A stretch of DNA of 64,000 nucleotides, from positions 868,001-932,000 of the forward strand of contig JAUIRK010001041.1 in the NCBI GenBank assembly GCA_030549495.1, in the 5' to 3' direction. Of the stretch, positions 1 to 12,431 are shown one piece after another. The stretch comes from Nectonema munidae. Its lineage: Eukaryota > Nematomorpha > Nectonematoida > Nectonematidae. The translations under genes and the position numbers were made by a program. The notes under the pieces are model-generated. The model was not told where the DNA came from. It made no database searches and saw nothing but the letters and a program-made list of their open reading frames with translations. Positions within the stretch are counted from its first letter, which is position 1; each line of letters opens with the position of its first letter.

Positions 1-205
1 CGATATTGATAAATTTTTTACTGTTCACTGATTTATCAGCCGAACCAATGGGGCAAATTTTGTCTGAATAAAGTTTTGTATTTTAACTTGCTTGTTAATT
101 TTTCGTTTAAACTTTTTAAAAATTAAGATCACTACTATATGCGGCGTAGTAATGGCAATTAAGATTTAAGTTCGGCCCCTTAGGAAAAAAGGTTGGACAT
201 CCCTG
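1..205. mobile_element. hAT-type MITE, right end only
   Basis: The sequence ends at 205 with a terminal repeat that reads, on the minus strand, CAGGGATGTCCAACCTTTTT followed by a GGGGCCG block. This is the common CAG...TCCAA form of hAT termini. The left end lies outside the window, so the target duplication cannot be checked. No coding sequence is seen inside. Family assignment is inferred from the terminus alone. Confidence 0.5.
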
Positions 206-389
206 AATTAGATGGAACCAGAAGTACGGATAAAAACAAAGGAGATCGAGAAGAAAATGAGCGTGATGCTGAAGATAATATAGAAAAAAAGCTTAGCATT
301 ACTGAAGATAATGAAATGGCTGCAAAAAATCGTAGACTTTTATTGAAAAGAGAAGATTCAACAACAGAGATTTACAAGGGTGTAAACAG
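206..389 (+). other. Possible host coding exon, highly charged
   Basis: An open frame starts directly after the hAT end and runs to a splice-donor-like CAG/GTGAAA at 387-392. The product is very rich in Lys, Glu, Asp and Asn, with a run like EENERDAEDNIEKKLSITED, which suggests a disordered or coiled segment. No domain is recognisable. The reading frame stops just past the donor, as expected at an exon end. No acceptor can be placed because the hAT terminus abuts it. It could instead be a chance frame; 60 open codons are not rare here, but the composition differs from the AT-rich surroundings. Confidence 0.3.
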
Positions 390-585
390 GTGAAAATTGC
401 AAATTTTTTCAGTTTAGCTTGACTAAAAACGTACAAAAAGAGTTTACTATATAATGCAATGATATAAAAATTATGCTATTTTGAAATTTTGTTATAACAA
501 AAAAAAAAAAAAAACCTCTCTCTCTTTCTTATTTAGGGGGTTTTTTTTTATTTTTATTTTTTTTTTAGGAGAAAAAAAAAAAAAA

Positions 586-661
<76 letters not shown>

Positions 662-1121
662 GGAGACTCTTCTACTTCTGTTATTTGTGCTATTCCAAAT
701 TCGTTTCAAAATCTAGTTTTTTATAGTATACTAAAAAAATAACTTAAGTATTTTAAATAATGAAAAAGTTATATTTTAGTAAACATAATGGAGTGGTCTT
801 TCTTTAGTAGAAGTCGGAAATGAAAAATTAGCGTTAAATTTAATGTTTATAAAGTGAGTGTATATCTTCAAAATTTTAGCTGAGGGAATTTTTTTTTATA
901 ATTTTCAAAATTTATTAGGTGAACACACCGCCACTATTATCACACATTGCACTGCCGGCTCGAAATCTGACCATAACTGCAGGGACTTTAAAAAGTCGAA
1001 TGATCAAAATCAATTTTTCATGTCTGTGATATTTCAGAATGAGTGAGTTTTCTGTTTCAGAGACAATGAAAATACACAAAATAATAGATTATAAAATATT
1101 TTTATTATATGTGAATACAAG
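390..1121. repeat. Poly-A tract and AT-rich spacer
   Basis: Holds A-rich runs at 572-589 and an uninterrupted run of about 65 A at 594-658. The rest is AT-rich. A short frame near 918-1046 contains somewhat GC-richer sequence but has no recognisable domain and no convincing splice pair. I see no gene. Confidence 0.7.
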
Positions 1122-1229
1122 GGGCGTGAGTAAGGTTGGTTAGATACTGGGTTTCGATAACTCAAGGTCTTGGGTTCGATTTCGCATCAATCCTAAATTG
1201 TGATCTTGATTAAAACACTCCACCGTAAT
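1122..1229 (+). mobile_element. tRNA-type SINE, copy 1 (internally deleted)
   Basis: Starts GGGCGTGAGTAAGGTTGGTT and contains a polymerase III box B-like GGGTTCGAT. The front half is shared with six other copies in the window. The tail matches the GAAAACACnCCACGGTA end of the longer copies after an internal deletion. The family is read here as a tRNA-derived SINE about 145 bp long. Confidence 0.65.
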
Positions 1230-1781
1230 TGCGATCGCATCACTGCATTCTAGCTCAACATAAGAACTAAATTTCTCAATTTCCGCTTTTATTTTTACAC
1301 TCATTTATCAAGATTGAGTACATTCCAACTTCTATTTCATCTCAATTACCTAAATAACGCTCTGGGCTATAACAAATTCTTCGTATGAGCGTGAAGACAA
1401 CTAATTTGGAGATTTATAGCTTTTCGTAAACTCATCATGCATTTCCCTGAAAGTAGGATTTGTAGCCATCGTGAGCTTGATAAATGGATAAATAAACGGG
1501 TTTTTGACGGAAATAAACTGCCAAGTAGGATATAAAATTGAATGAATAGAACAGGTTACGCCTTATTTTATTTGTTTGAAACTTTGCACTTGTGACAGGG
1601 AGAGATAGAGATTACTACTCATCGCAAGCCTTTATTCATCCTCATTGCTTTTACCCAGTTATTGAAATCGATGGTCACAAAATGCCTTTTCAGATTTGCG
1701 TGTTCTAGTACTGAAACTTAATCGGTATACTCTAACCAAATGAAGGTTTTATATCATGACTAAAAAGATTCATCTGTAATA
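1230..1781. other. AT-rich spacer, nothing recognised
   Basis: No long frame, terminal repeat or RNA gene was recognised. Confidence 0.5.
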
Positions 1782-2100
1782 CAGTCAGAACTCGTTTATC
1801 CGACACTCGGATTATTCGATAACCCTATTATCCGATCAGCCGTGAAGACTGTCTTCATCAACTTATTTTTTACCTAAAAAAAAAGACATTGGATTACATA
1901 ATACGACTCTAGCATAAAGATAAAAGTTAACAAGGAGAAAAATAGAACAATTTAAAATTTATTACAAAACAAAGGCAAAACTTTATATTACATTAAAAAT
2001 TAAACATCTTATGCATTATATATAAGTAACACAAATCTAAAGCCATTTGTTTTTCAAACTGTGTCTGTCTTCTAAGGCCGATGTGAACCATCGAGATAAA
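1782..2100. mobile_element. pogo/Tigger-like DNA transposon relic, left end
   Basis: After a TA dinucleotide the sequence reads CAGTCAGAACTCGTTTATCC and continues with repeated TTATCCGA-type motifs. This is typical of pogo/Tigger termini (CAGT...CTCGnTTATCCG, TA target). The matching right end was not found, so the end given here is arbitrary. No transposase could be read. Confidence 0.45.
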
Positions 2101-2746
2101 AAATTGAATTATCTTAATTCATAAAATTTTATTTCATTTAACCCAAATGTTCAAAAATATTCAATGTGTAAAAACATTACAACATCAGTATATACGATAT
2201 TTTTCTATACGATGCTTTTTCTAATGCTGATTGATAGTTGAAAAGCAGTGCAACAATTGTACGCAAATATCAAGCCAGGTATCGAGAAAAGGAAAATGCT
2301 GACAGAAAGAAATCATCTCCCTGAGAGCACCATATAGAACAGAAGAGTAACACTTCGGAGAATGATGATGAAACCACATCTCACAATTATTCAGCAACAA
2401 CTAGGCGGACTTTTCAGTGACTTGCAGTTCAAGTATGATATTTTCGGTCACTACATCGAATAAGAATAAAAATATGGCTAATTTTTTTTATAATTAGTAA
2501 ACTAATACATTTCTAATCATTGAAAGTAATGAAATTAATAATAATTAACACTCTCTAATTACAGTAACTCTTCTAATTACAGCCAAACTTGCCTTAACGA
2601 TCAGTTTTCATTATTCCCAATCAATATAAGGCTATAAGTTTTTATAACCGGGGCAAAAAATTGAAAAAAGTCAAGAACAAAAATTGTGTCTAAGAAAAAA
2701 TTAATATAAAAATAAAAAATCACATTTGGACCAAAATTTTTGTAAA
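2101..2746. other. AT-rich spacer
   Basis: A moderately GC-richer patch at 2230-2460 could belong to the upstream pogo-like relic, but no protein could be read on either strand. Otherwise nothing recognised. Confidence 0.4.
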
Positions 2747-3724
2747 CTTCCTTTGGTAAACATGTACTTTAGCGCGGTAAATTAAAAAATATATTTTTTT
2801 ATTTTTATATTTTATTTCTTCAAATTTAAGAACAATTTAAAATAAAAAATAGAAGGTAGACCTCGTGCACCGAATTTAATCGTTGAGAATGTTTTAGGAA
2901 CTGCTGATCTACGATATATGGACTTTATACGCCAGACATTTGAGCTTAGTGAAAAGCGTTACTTATGGGTATATGATTCTTGTCTGAAATATATTTCACG
3001 AGAATTGTGTGGATTATCATCACATACAATGACAGACTGGTCTAATATTTTACGTGAGGTGTGTGAGCAATGGTTGTTTGTGAATAATCAGCAGATAGGC
3101 GGTCTGAATGAAGATTTTACAGCAAAAGAGGTGGAAATAGACGAAACAAAATATTTCCACAGGAAATATCACCGTGGTCGCTATGGAGATGGACAGTGGG
3201 TATTTGGTGGTGTGGAACGAGAATTCGGAAATTGCTTTCTTGTGACAGTGGGAAATAGAAAGACTGATACTCTTTATCCTCTAATACAAGAGTGGATTCT
3301 GCCAGGAACTCGAGTAATAAGTGACAGTTGGGTAAGTTATGCCACAACTGAACAAAGGGGTCATGGGTTATATACACATGACGCTGTAAACCACAGCTTA
3401 AATTTTGTTGATCGCCATGACCCCAGCATCTATACGAATCGCATTGAAAATATGTGGATGCGCGCTAAAAGGAAATTAAGACGTCAGTTTGGAACGAGTG
3501 AACCTTTATTTGGTGGACACCTTTTTGAATTCATGTGGCGCTCTCGTTTTCCTGACTACAATAAACTATTTAATAATATTGTTATCTTTATTAGAGAAGT
3601 GTATGTTGTTTAGAGAGTGTTGTTGTGGGTAAATGCCTCGTATATTATTTTACAATAAAGCTTTTTTTTGGATATATAGAATTTTTTAATTTACCGCGCT
3701 AAAGTACATGTTTACCCTTCCTTT
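2747..3724 (+). mobile_element. Merlin DNA transposon with TIRs and 8-bp target duplication
   Basis: The element itself is 2755-3716 (962 bp). Its ends are 36-bp perfect inverted repeats beginning GGTAAACATGTACTTTAGCG. It is flanked by identical 8-bp duplications CTTCCTTT at 2747-2754 and 3717-3724. An 8- to 9-bp duplication and an IS1016/ISXO2-type transposase define the Merlin superfamily. Perfect ends and target duplication indicate a recent insertion. Autonomous Merlins are usually somewhat longer, so a 5' internal deletion is possible. Confidence 0.93.
2918..3613 (+). CDS. Merlin (IS1016/ISXO2-like) DDE transposase
   Basis: The 231-residue product carries an ISXO2-like catalytic domain. 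Three acidic positions fit a DDE triad: D75 in VEIDETKYF, D136 in VISDSWVSY and E177 in TNRIENMW. The basic stretch after EIDET (HRKYHRGRYG) and the closing RAKRKLRRQ helix are typical. The frame stays open upstream of this ATG to about 2846 (reading ...EGRPRAPNLIVENVLGTADLRY) without another ATG. The true N-terminus may therefore begin upstream with a non-ATG start or have been lost with part of the element. The gene sits alone between the terminal repeats and would cut and join those ends. No stop or frameshift is seen in the catalytic domain, so it could still encode protein. Whether it is expressed is unknown. Confidence 0.88.
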   Translation: MDFIRQTFELSEKRYLWVYDSCLKYISRELCGLSSHTMTDWSNILREVCEQWLFVNNQQIGGLNEDFTAKEVEIDETKYFHRKYHRGRYGDGQWVFGGVEREFGNCFLVTVGNRKTDTLYPLIQEWILPGTRVISDSWVSYATTEQRGHGLYTHDAVNHSLNFVDRHDPSIYTNRIENMWMRAKRKLRRQFGTSEPLFGGHLFEFMWRSRFPDYNKLFNNIVIFIREVYVV

Positions 3725-6270
3725 TTTTAACATATAAAATTAATGAATGAAATTCTTATTAATCCTCGATACGTTGTAAAGCGGTTTCAAAACGAGGACA
3801 ATCCCAAAAACAGAAACATTTTGCAAATCTATAAATCCTGAATGACTTTTGACCAACTTTCATTAAGCGATCATCGGTTTAAAAAGAAAAAATTCTAGGA
3901 AGTGATATCTTAATAGATTTATCCATCTATCTATTAAGATAAACTAGGGCCTAACTATAAATTCTCAGTAAAATTTTGTTAAAGAAACAAGACCAATTTG
4001 AAGTAAAAAAAATTTTCAGTAAATCGATAAATATTTATTATTTTTAGTTTAAAAAATTTACCACTGCAAACATTGTCAAAGCATAGAAATGATATTTGAC
4101 GTGACAGCAACATACAATGAAACTTTTATTTTCCATAATTAAAATGGTGTCTTTAAGGGTTAACTAGAGAATTTAGGAAATAAAAAATATTTATAAATAA
4201 AAATAAAAGTTAAACCCCAATAATTTTTATAAAATTAAATAAAATGATAAGTCTAAAAAACATGAATCTTATTAGTCCTATCATAGACAATCTAGTAATT
4301 CCTGACTGTTAAGGAACACAAAAAATCAATAGTATATTTAACAAACTGCATAAAATACAAGTCTTAAAACAAAAACACAACAAAAATTCTAGATTTAAAT
4401 ATTACACTATGGATTATAACGTAAATCTTAAATAAATACACTAAGATGTGGTTAAATGATGAAACTGTTATTTTATAAAATCCCTCTTTACAACGATATT
4501 TCTTTTCAATTTAGAAGACCATTAGTTAGGTAGAGGTACCCCATTAGTGAGAAAGCTAACATCACTTATATATCTAAAGATTAATTAAAACAATAGTTGC
4601 ATTGCAAAGTTTTTAATTTAAATTGTTCACAATTTTTTTCAACAAACACTATGATAACTTTGAAATTTTAACGATAATTTTAATATTGTTTATTGTGAAT
4701 CTTTAATATTGTTTATTGTGGATTTTTGTTAAATTTATAAAGTTTATTTTTTAGCTTTTAATATTAGTCGACATATTCTTTAAATTATTTACCAATCATT
4801 AAATTTTTCAATGGAAAATTAAAGCCTAATTACCCCAAAAATCCACATTTGTAAAATCTATAAATATTGAAAATAGTTGTATTGAGTGTTGCTAACATAA
4901 AATTAAAAATAAATAAGATTTGGAAAAAAACTCCTTGAGGAGCATGTTGTCAAAGTCTGGGTTGGATTACTAATCTTGAAGAAATTGTAGAGTTTGATAT
5001 GGAAGAATATTCTTCCCTATCGATACGATTTCCACAAATAAAATAAACTCAAAAATTATATTTAAAAACTAAACACTTATGTTTATTTCAATAATAACAA
5101 TGCTTATAATATTATTTTAATAAAAACATGAGAATTTTTCAAGCATTATTTTTCTTCAACTCGTTGCTTATATGAATCGTGCTACACTCTGTTAAAACAA
5201 GAGTACATTTATTGTAAAAAATATCTAAGGGCACACAAAACTTTAGAATTTAGATGGACAAATGTAAAATTTTTCATTTATCTCATGTAAAAATTAATAT
5301 TGAACTCAGCCGATAAATTTTTTAAAATTATGTTAATAATTTCTAAGTGTTTTTTCTTAGGGAATTATCCAGATGTAGATTTGTTAATTTTTTCTATGTT
5401 TATTGTTAACAGAAGTGCAAAAACATTAGCTTGCAAATTAAAAATTTTATATATGACTTTGATTTCTTGGATAGAATTTCCACTTCCCAGTTTAAATTTT
5501 ACTTCTTTTTCCTTTATTTCTATATCTTTTATCTTCTTTTATATTTCTTTTTGAAAAAGTTTTGAAACTAATTTTAAATTATTTATAAATTAGAAATTGT
5601 AAAGTTTGAAAAATTGAAAAATAGAGAATTTAAGATTTTTACTGAATTTTTATAAGTAACAAAAGGCCCTAAATAGATATTTGATAAATGATAGAATGAA
5701 TGAAAACTATTAAAAGATAGAACTTCAAAAATGTAAAGTTGTTTGTCTAAGGAAAGTTTCAAAAATTCAAATTAAATTAAGAATTGAAATAAACAGCTAA
5801 ATATTTGATAAAATGTGCAGAGGCTTTTCAATAATGACAATGCCTCATAAAATCAGCTATTCTTTCACAAGAAGTCTAGAAATGAATCAATTAAATTATT
5901 TAAAATAAAGTCAAGATTAAAATTTTTGGACATTCAAAACTTTTGTGAAGTTAAGGAAATCCCTTTAAAAAACTACTCTGATATACAAATAAAATTTTAT
6001 GAATTAAATCTGCCATGTAAGTAATAATATTTTAAACATTTTTATAAAGAAACATATAAGAGGAATTTATGTTTAAAATGATATTCGAAGATATAGAAGA
6101 TTTGAATTTATGCAATTTGATTTTAATGTGGTCAAGTAATCTATTGCTTATTATTTTTGCATAATTTGCCGAAGCATTGTAAATGACCACTTATCAATTC
6201 ATAAATTTTGGTATTTCATTTTACTAATTAACATCATTTGTACTTGTTTAAAAAGCCTCTTCTTACCTAA
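3725..6270. other. AT-rich intergenic DNA, nothing recognised
   Basis: Long AT-rich stretch with only short chance frames (for example 5300-5554, hydrophobic and low complexity). No terminal repeats, RNA gene or domain was seen. Confidence 0.5.
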
Positions 6271-6280
6271 TAAAGAAAAA

Positions 6281-6480
6281 TCTGAGATATGCCTTTAGAT
6301 AGATATATAAAGAATAATATTTGAGATAAGATATACATTTCTATATAATAATAGGCTAACGTCTGTGTGTCGCTGTAAGTATTTTGATTGGTTGAAACTA
6401 ATTATTATAGAAAAAACTGAGATATGCCTTTAGATAGATATATAAGGAATAATATTATATACATTTATATTAATATTAAA
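6281..6480. repeat. Direct repeat with period about 135 bp
   Basis: The phrase CTGAGATATGCCTTTAGATA followed by GATATATAA occurs near 6282 and again near 6417. The interval contains TATATAATAATAGGCTAACG and a TCTGTGTGTCGC stretch, which resembles some Helitron 5' ends. No matching CTRR hairpin end was found. Confidence 0.55.
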
Positions 6481-9400
6481 ATAAATGAACAAAACGAAAA
6501 TAAATCTTTGTAAAAAGAATCAATGTGAAAAATTCTTTGATTTTGATTTAATTACAATATAGTAAAAAAATTTAAATTCGAAACCTTATGATAAGCGAAA
6601 TGATAACTCTACTAAGATTATAATTAAAGAACTTTATTTTTGCTTCAACCTTCAAACTTATAAGATTGAAAACCTAGCATGGCTCTGAGAAAAATTAATT
6701 TTAAAACTTTCATGTTTTCTATATCAGCACTTCACGTTTATTTGTTTGAAACTCTTGACTCAAAAGAATATAATTACTATAAAAAGTATAATGTGACAGA
6801 ATCAATGCTTTTTTGAGGCACTCAATATTTAAACCTCAATTACAAAAAATTTCCCAAAAATAATGTTTATTATTTTTGAGAGAATATTTGTAATGACAAA
6901 AAATATTTAAAAATATTTTGGATAGATGGTGTTAATAATAAACAAAAACCCTTAAATATAATTTAGATATAACCATTTTATAATTAGTTTTCCATATAAT
7001 GATTTCACGCTTGATACACTTCCTTGATCTTTTACTCTGTTGGGATAAACATTGAAAAATTAGCCTATTTAGAAGTTATTAGTTCAGGCTCATGATATTT
7101 TTGATAACCGTAGTAATGAAAGCAAGTGCATTATTTCTAAGTGGAGTTAACACAGACAAGATCTTACCTTCTACTCTTTATCAGGGAAATAATGCCTATT
7201 TTATGAAATTTTTTCTCCCACTTTGTTTCGATTTGAAAAAGTTTAGAGATGTAAAACATGTTTAAAACACTAATATCTAAGTAATTACAATAAACAGAAT
7301 AAGTCCATTTTTTGTTAGAGTTATACAGCTTCTCAACTTTTTGTTAGTGACATCTACACTTTCTTAGATTTTTTTGTCAGAAAGCAAACTTTGTGTTATA
7401 GATACATCTTACCTAATTTTCATGTTCTTATGCTGACAAGATATAAATGACTTTGAAATTTCGTCTTGCTTGTTTTCTAGGAATGTAAGCAGTCAAAGAA
7501 ACATGATCTGTGTATATCATTCGAGTTTCACACTCACAAAGTTTCAATTTTTTCAAATGAGAAGTTTAAAAAAATTGTAACAAACATTCTTCCGAGTATA
7601 TTACAATTCAACATAAGAATATTTTTCTTCTGCACACCAGGCAGCAAGTTCATGACCCATAAAAATTGATCCGTATCATCGGGCAGAAATAATACTCTCT
7701 TGAATTATTTTCTTCCATATTTCCATGCTTGAAAAATAGGTTGAAATGTCAAGCTCATTTTATTGTTATGGTTAAGTTTTGTATCGAATACAAAGATAAA
7801 TTTATAAATGTGATTATATAATTTTCTTACATGATTTATTTTGTAATTAGGATTTATTTCCTATTTTATATAAAAATATAAGAAAGTATGGATAAAATTA
7901 AACATCCCTCTTTCTATGCAGGGTCGCAAAAATGGACGTCTTTATTGTGAAACCAAATCTCCCACTTTGATTTTTGATCTCCATTTTGACTAATATAAAA
8001 TAACGCGCCAAAATATGCCAACAAATTTTATCAATTCTGAATTATACATAACAATGTAAAAAGTTTGAATATTTAGAATTATGCGAGTTTTAAAAAAATA
8101 ATAAAATATGTGTAGTAAAACAAAAAAGCTTACTTATAATTGCTACCCATTTTAGCGAGGGTGTTTGAAAAAATAAAGGAAATAATATTGGTATCCAAAA
8201 ATAACTTGAAAATAGATATAAAAAAATCTCTTTCATTGTTTTATCTGCTCCATTATGCACTGAAGGTCTATAAAATTTCCCCCTACCACTTCTAATACTT
8301 TTTAATCCCAAGAGAATTCTATATCAAATTAGGAGCTATCAAAATGTCATCAAATGAATTTGACTCAGTAATTTCACAAACCTATCAGATGAAATAATTT
8401 TGTTCAAAATGAAATAAATCACATCAGGAAAAACATAGCGTCATTTTATCGTAGTAGTATATAAATAAATTTATTCAACACATAAAAATAAACCGTATCA
8501 AATGCGTTTGGAAAGATTGTATCAACACGAGGTTTGCAGAGACGGGGTTGGAAGGTTGAGTCTGGGATTTTAAAGGATTTGCACTCGGAGTCGAATAGAC
8601 AATTCCATTAATTAAAGGCTTAAGCCTTTTTTATTATCTTGTTGTTAAAGAAAATGATAATGTGAACCCCCTTTATATAAAAATCATTACATATAAACAG
8701 ATTGGTTGTTATCACAACATAAGAAAATTAATATTTATCCAGTTAATAAAAGTAAATTATAAAATTAATATTTATATTAGTTAGTAAGAACAATAATAAA
8801 AATGAAATAAATAAGAAAATATTTATACATATAAATCCTTTTTATATACAATAACTTACAGGCGAGTGTCTAAATTTCAAAAATAACTAACAATTGTATA
8901 GTGATTTTCAGACAAGTTCGTATGGAAATATTGTTGGAAATAAAATTGGCGTTAAAATAATTTATTTTCTTTTTAGAAAAAAGTTTTTACAATGTACTTT
9001 TTTTGTTAATTTTTATAACTTTTTGAATTGTAATGATTTTTGCATCTTTTGAAAAATAGGTTGAAACAACTAAAAAAATAATGTAGAAAAATTTATCTTC
9101 CTCTGAAGAATTCAAAGGTTTTTACGGTTAGGTAAAAACCAAGAGCACGTTCAGTTTTTCCTTTTTTCTCTGAAGTTACAATCCACGCCTGAAACCTTCT
9201 TCACCAATCCTTACGTTTTACTCTCAGGCGCCCACCCGTGACTCCCCACCCTAATGAAGACCAAAGACATCTTTTTTACTATGTGTTTTTAAACCTTGTT
9301 ATTTTTTGTGTCTTTTAAATCTTTAATAAAGTTTTCAAAGGGAGTCTGTTAGCCTCATGGCTAACACCCAAAAAAAAACAAGTGCTCTGGCGACCCGATT

Positions 9401-10023
9401 CTAAATTTGTTAGTAATCAAGCTACCACTAGTCATTAAGATTGTTTCGCACTTTGTGAGCGTTTGCGTTAGGACTGTATCTTTCACCCCACTTTTTTTTA
9501 TATATTTGAAGCATACATTCTTGTAAGATAATATATAACAAGGTATATTTGTTATGCAGCAACGAGAGCCGGTATTAGGCATTTAGTGGGAGGGAAAGTC
9601 CAGGTAGACCTAGACTCAGCATTCTGGGGGGGGGGGGGGGGGGGTGGATAACGATATCCGAAAGGATGGCTTCCAACGTCACAAAAAATACTTACTTACT
9701 TACTTACTAATCATCACTTTAAAACAATAAGGAAGGCCTAAAGTACTAAAATATGGCGACAATAAAATCACTCTCAAATTTAAAATCCCCATTATAGAAA
9801 AAAACTTTAACATGAAACTTCTTGTATTCAAAATTCACCTATTAAATTATTTTATTTTAGATTATGCACTTGAGAGAATAGTTTAGAATTTAGCCGTTGA
9901 ATTTGGCAGGAGGTTTCAACATACCGCCTATATCACCTAATATCGTAAAATTTTGTATTTTTTAATATTCTAAACTTTAAATATTATATATTATTGGAAT
10001 TAAGTTTAGTTTGTGTTTATAGA
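6481..10023. other. AT-rich intergenic DNA with a G run and tetranucleotide repeat
   Basis: No gene was recognised. A GC-richer patch lies around 9340-9680. It includes a run of about 18 G near 9627 and (ACTT)n near 9688-9707, and may be the remains of a mobile element, but no ends could be paired. Frames at 8090-8311 and 9361-9582 have no domain and look accidental. Confidence 0.5.
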
Positions 10024-10840
10024 CGTTTTCGTTTTGAGCATTTTGGTTTTCGAACATTTTTTCATGACATTTTGGTTTTTGGTGCTTTTGGTCAACAAGC
10101 ATTTAGACTTTAGGGGATTTTGGTTTTCGTTGGTCATGGTTTCGTGGCTTTTTTAAGCGTTTTGTTCCTGGCATCTTAGTTTTTGTTGATTTTGGTCAAC
10201 AAGCATTTAGACTTTATGAGATTTTGGTTTTCGTGGGTCTTGATTTCGTGGTTTTATGAGCGTTTTGTTCCTAGCTTTTGTTTTTGATGGTTTTGGTCAA
10301 CAAGCATTTAGATTTTAAGGGATTTTGGTTTTCATGGGTCTTTGTTTCGTAGTTTTTTGAGCGCTTTGTTCCTGACATCTTGGTTTTTGATGGTTTTGGT
10401 CAACAAGAATTTAGACTTTAGAGGATTTTGTTTTTTGTGGGTCTTCGTTTCGTTGTTTTTGGTTTTCGAGCTTTTTGTTCCTGGCATTTTGTTTTTGGTT
10501 GTTTTGGTCAACAAACATTTGGACTTTAAGAGATTTTGGTTTTCGTGGATCTTGGTTTCTTGGCTTTTTCGAGCGTTTTGTTCCTGGTATCTTGGTTTGG
10601 TGGTTTTGGTCAACAAGAATTTAGACTTTAGGGGATTTTTTTTCGTGGGTCTTAGCTTTGTGGCTTCTTCGAGCGTTTTGTTCCTAGCATCTTGGTTTTT
10701 GGTGGTTTTGGTCAACAAGCATTTAGACTTTAAAGGATCTTGGTTTTCGTGGGTCTTTGTTTCGTTGTTTTTGGCTTTTTTATTTTCGGTCGCTTTTTTA
10801 TTTTCGGTCGCTTTCTTATTTAGGGACTTTGTTTTTTGGG
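10024..10840. repeat. Tandem repeat, unit about 102 bp, 7-8 copies
   Basis: The marker TTTGGTCAACAAGCATTTAG recurs near 10091, 10195, 10296, 10399, 10507, 10609 and 10711, so spacing is about 101-108 bp and mostly close to 102. Each unit also has GAGCGTTTTGTTCCTGGCAT. Since 102 is divisible by three, long frames stay open on both strands (168 codons plus, 175 codons minus), giving a repetitive Lys/Thr/Asn-rich minus-strand peptide. I read these frames as a by-product of the period rather than a gene. Confidence 0.85.
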
Positions 10841-12339
10841 AGATTTGACTTTGCACCAATAAAATTGTTATATTTTAGGAGCTTTTCATAGCTTCAGATC
10901 TTCCCATATACGTCAAAATGATTTGTTTAAATATTTATATGCAAGAATGTTTTGATGAATTTTGATGTTCTTAAAGTTTTAAAAAGAAAGTTCAATTTTA
11001 AATGTTAGTTCAAATTGGAAAATATCAATAACGTTGTAATAAAATTTCATTGCTTTAGAATTAAAAAGTTATAAGTGAGTTTTTTTTCGAAACTTTCTTC
11101 ATTTATTATTTTCACTTGATTCATCAGTCATTTCTAACACTTCCATGATTCCCAAATCAGTAGATGTCTATGCTTAGGAATCGTCGCTTGTTTATGAAGC
11201 GTGCATATATACATACATCTTTGCTCACTCGTTGTTCACATTCATATAACATAAAACGCATTGTTAAATCCACATATAATGGAATAGGACTTACATTTTT
11301 ATGTTTTTTATGGAATTATTTATAGGTAAGGGAACTTTACAAAATTTCAAGTTTTTGACTTTCACTAATTCCGAATGCTCGGAACGGATCTGTTTCCCTA
11401 TTTTCATTATCCAAAATTTAACTATATTTCACTCAAGATAAATGCGATTGTATTGAAATAAAATGAAAGAATTAAAAATTTTAAACGCGGTATAAAGGGA
11501 TAAAGAATTCTAAATGCCGCGTTAATTAGACGCTGAATGTAATCAATTTTCAAAATGTGTTTCTTATGAAGAATGTTGTTTGGAGACTTGTTTGGCATAC
11601 ATTTCACATGCCCTTTCGTATGCATTCTATATTTAATGAGGACTTTAATTTGCATCATAAACAACTTTTATAAATTCGTGAACAAATTTTACAGCTGCTT
11701 CTTTATCTGCTAGAAATTAGGACTAATAGGACGAGAGCCTTAATTTAAAACATAGCAACCAACCGTCAGTATATTCCTACTTCTGTTCAAATTTTAATTC
11801 TCAATTGAAAGTTTTAGCCTGTTCTCTAAATATTGACACTTTTTCGACTTTATCAGAGCGTAATCTAATTCATTTTTCTTTTAATTTTTTTGGATTTTAT
11901 TTAAATATATATTATATCCGAATTATAGAAGGGCCGGCTTGGTGGTCTCCACATTAGCGATAGTCGTATTTATAATCTCATTAGACTCATCGTCAAATCA
12001 TGCGTCAAATATTTTAAAGTTTATATTACAAATTTCAACATATAATCTATTTTTTGATAACTTTTCAATAGAAAATTTTTTAAATTTGGATATTAGATTA
12101 TTTACTAATTTTAACATTGATTATTAGTATAGATTAAAACCATCTTTCCAACAATTTTTAAATCAAAAGACAACTTTTTTATAGCTATTATAATATATTT
12201 GTGTAACTACCCCAAATTTCATGGTTTATCCTACTACTAATCATAATAGGAATCTCAAACAGGAATGATAGAAATGTTTATTCTTAATCTTGTAAAGTAT
12301 GCAATTATGGAGACATCTAGCAATGGTATAACATATCAT
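10841..12339. other. AT-rich spacer, nothing recognised
   Basis: No domain, terminal repeat or RNA gene was seen. The frames at 11422-11664 and 11939-12127 are short and hydrophobic or basic and look accidental. Confidence 0.5.
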
Positions 12340-12431
12340 AATATAATTTATTAAGCGAAAAAAAAGCTACGGATTAGCTTGTAGTGATCGCATCGATTTA
12401 AAAAAATGAATTACGTAAAAATGTAATAGAG

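Noticed and set aside
481-726. 81-codon frame rich in lysine
   Set aside because: It reads through the poly-A tract and has no other content.
1122-1195. tRNA gene suggested by the GGTTCGAT box
   Set aside because: No acceptor stem or anticodon arm can be folded, and the same sequence recurs seven times with a common tail, so it is a SINE.
5300-5554. 84-codon hydrophobic frame
   Set aside because: Composition follows the local T-rich sequence, and no neighbouring exon or motif supports it.
10332-10859. Long frames on both strands, 168 and 175 codons
   Set aside because: Both arise from the 102-bp tandem repeat, whose period is a multiple of three. No domain or start context supports a gene.
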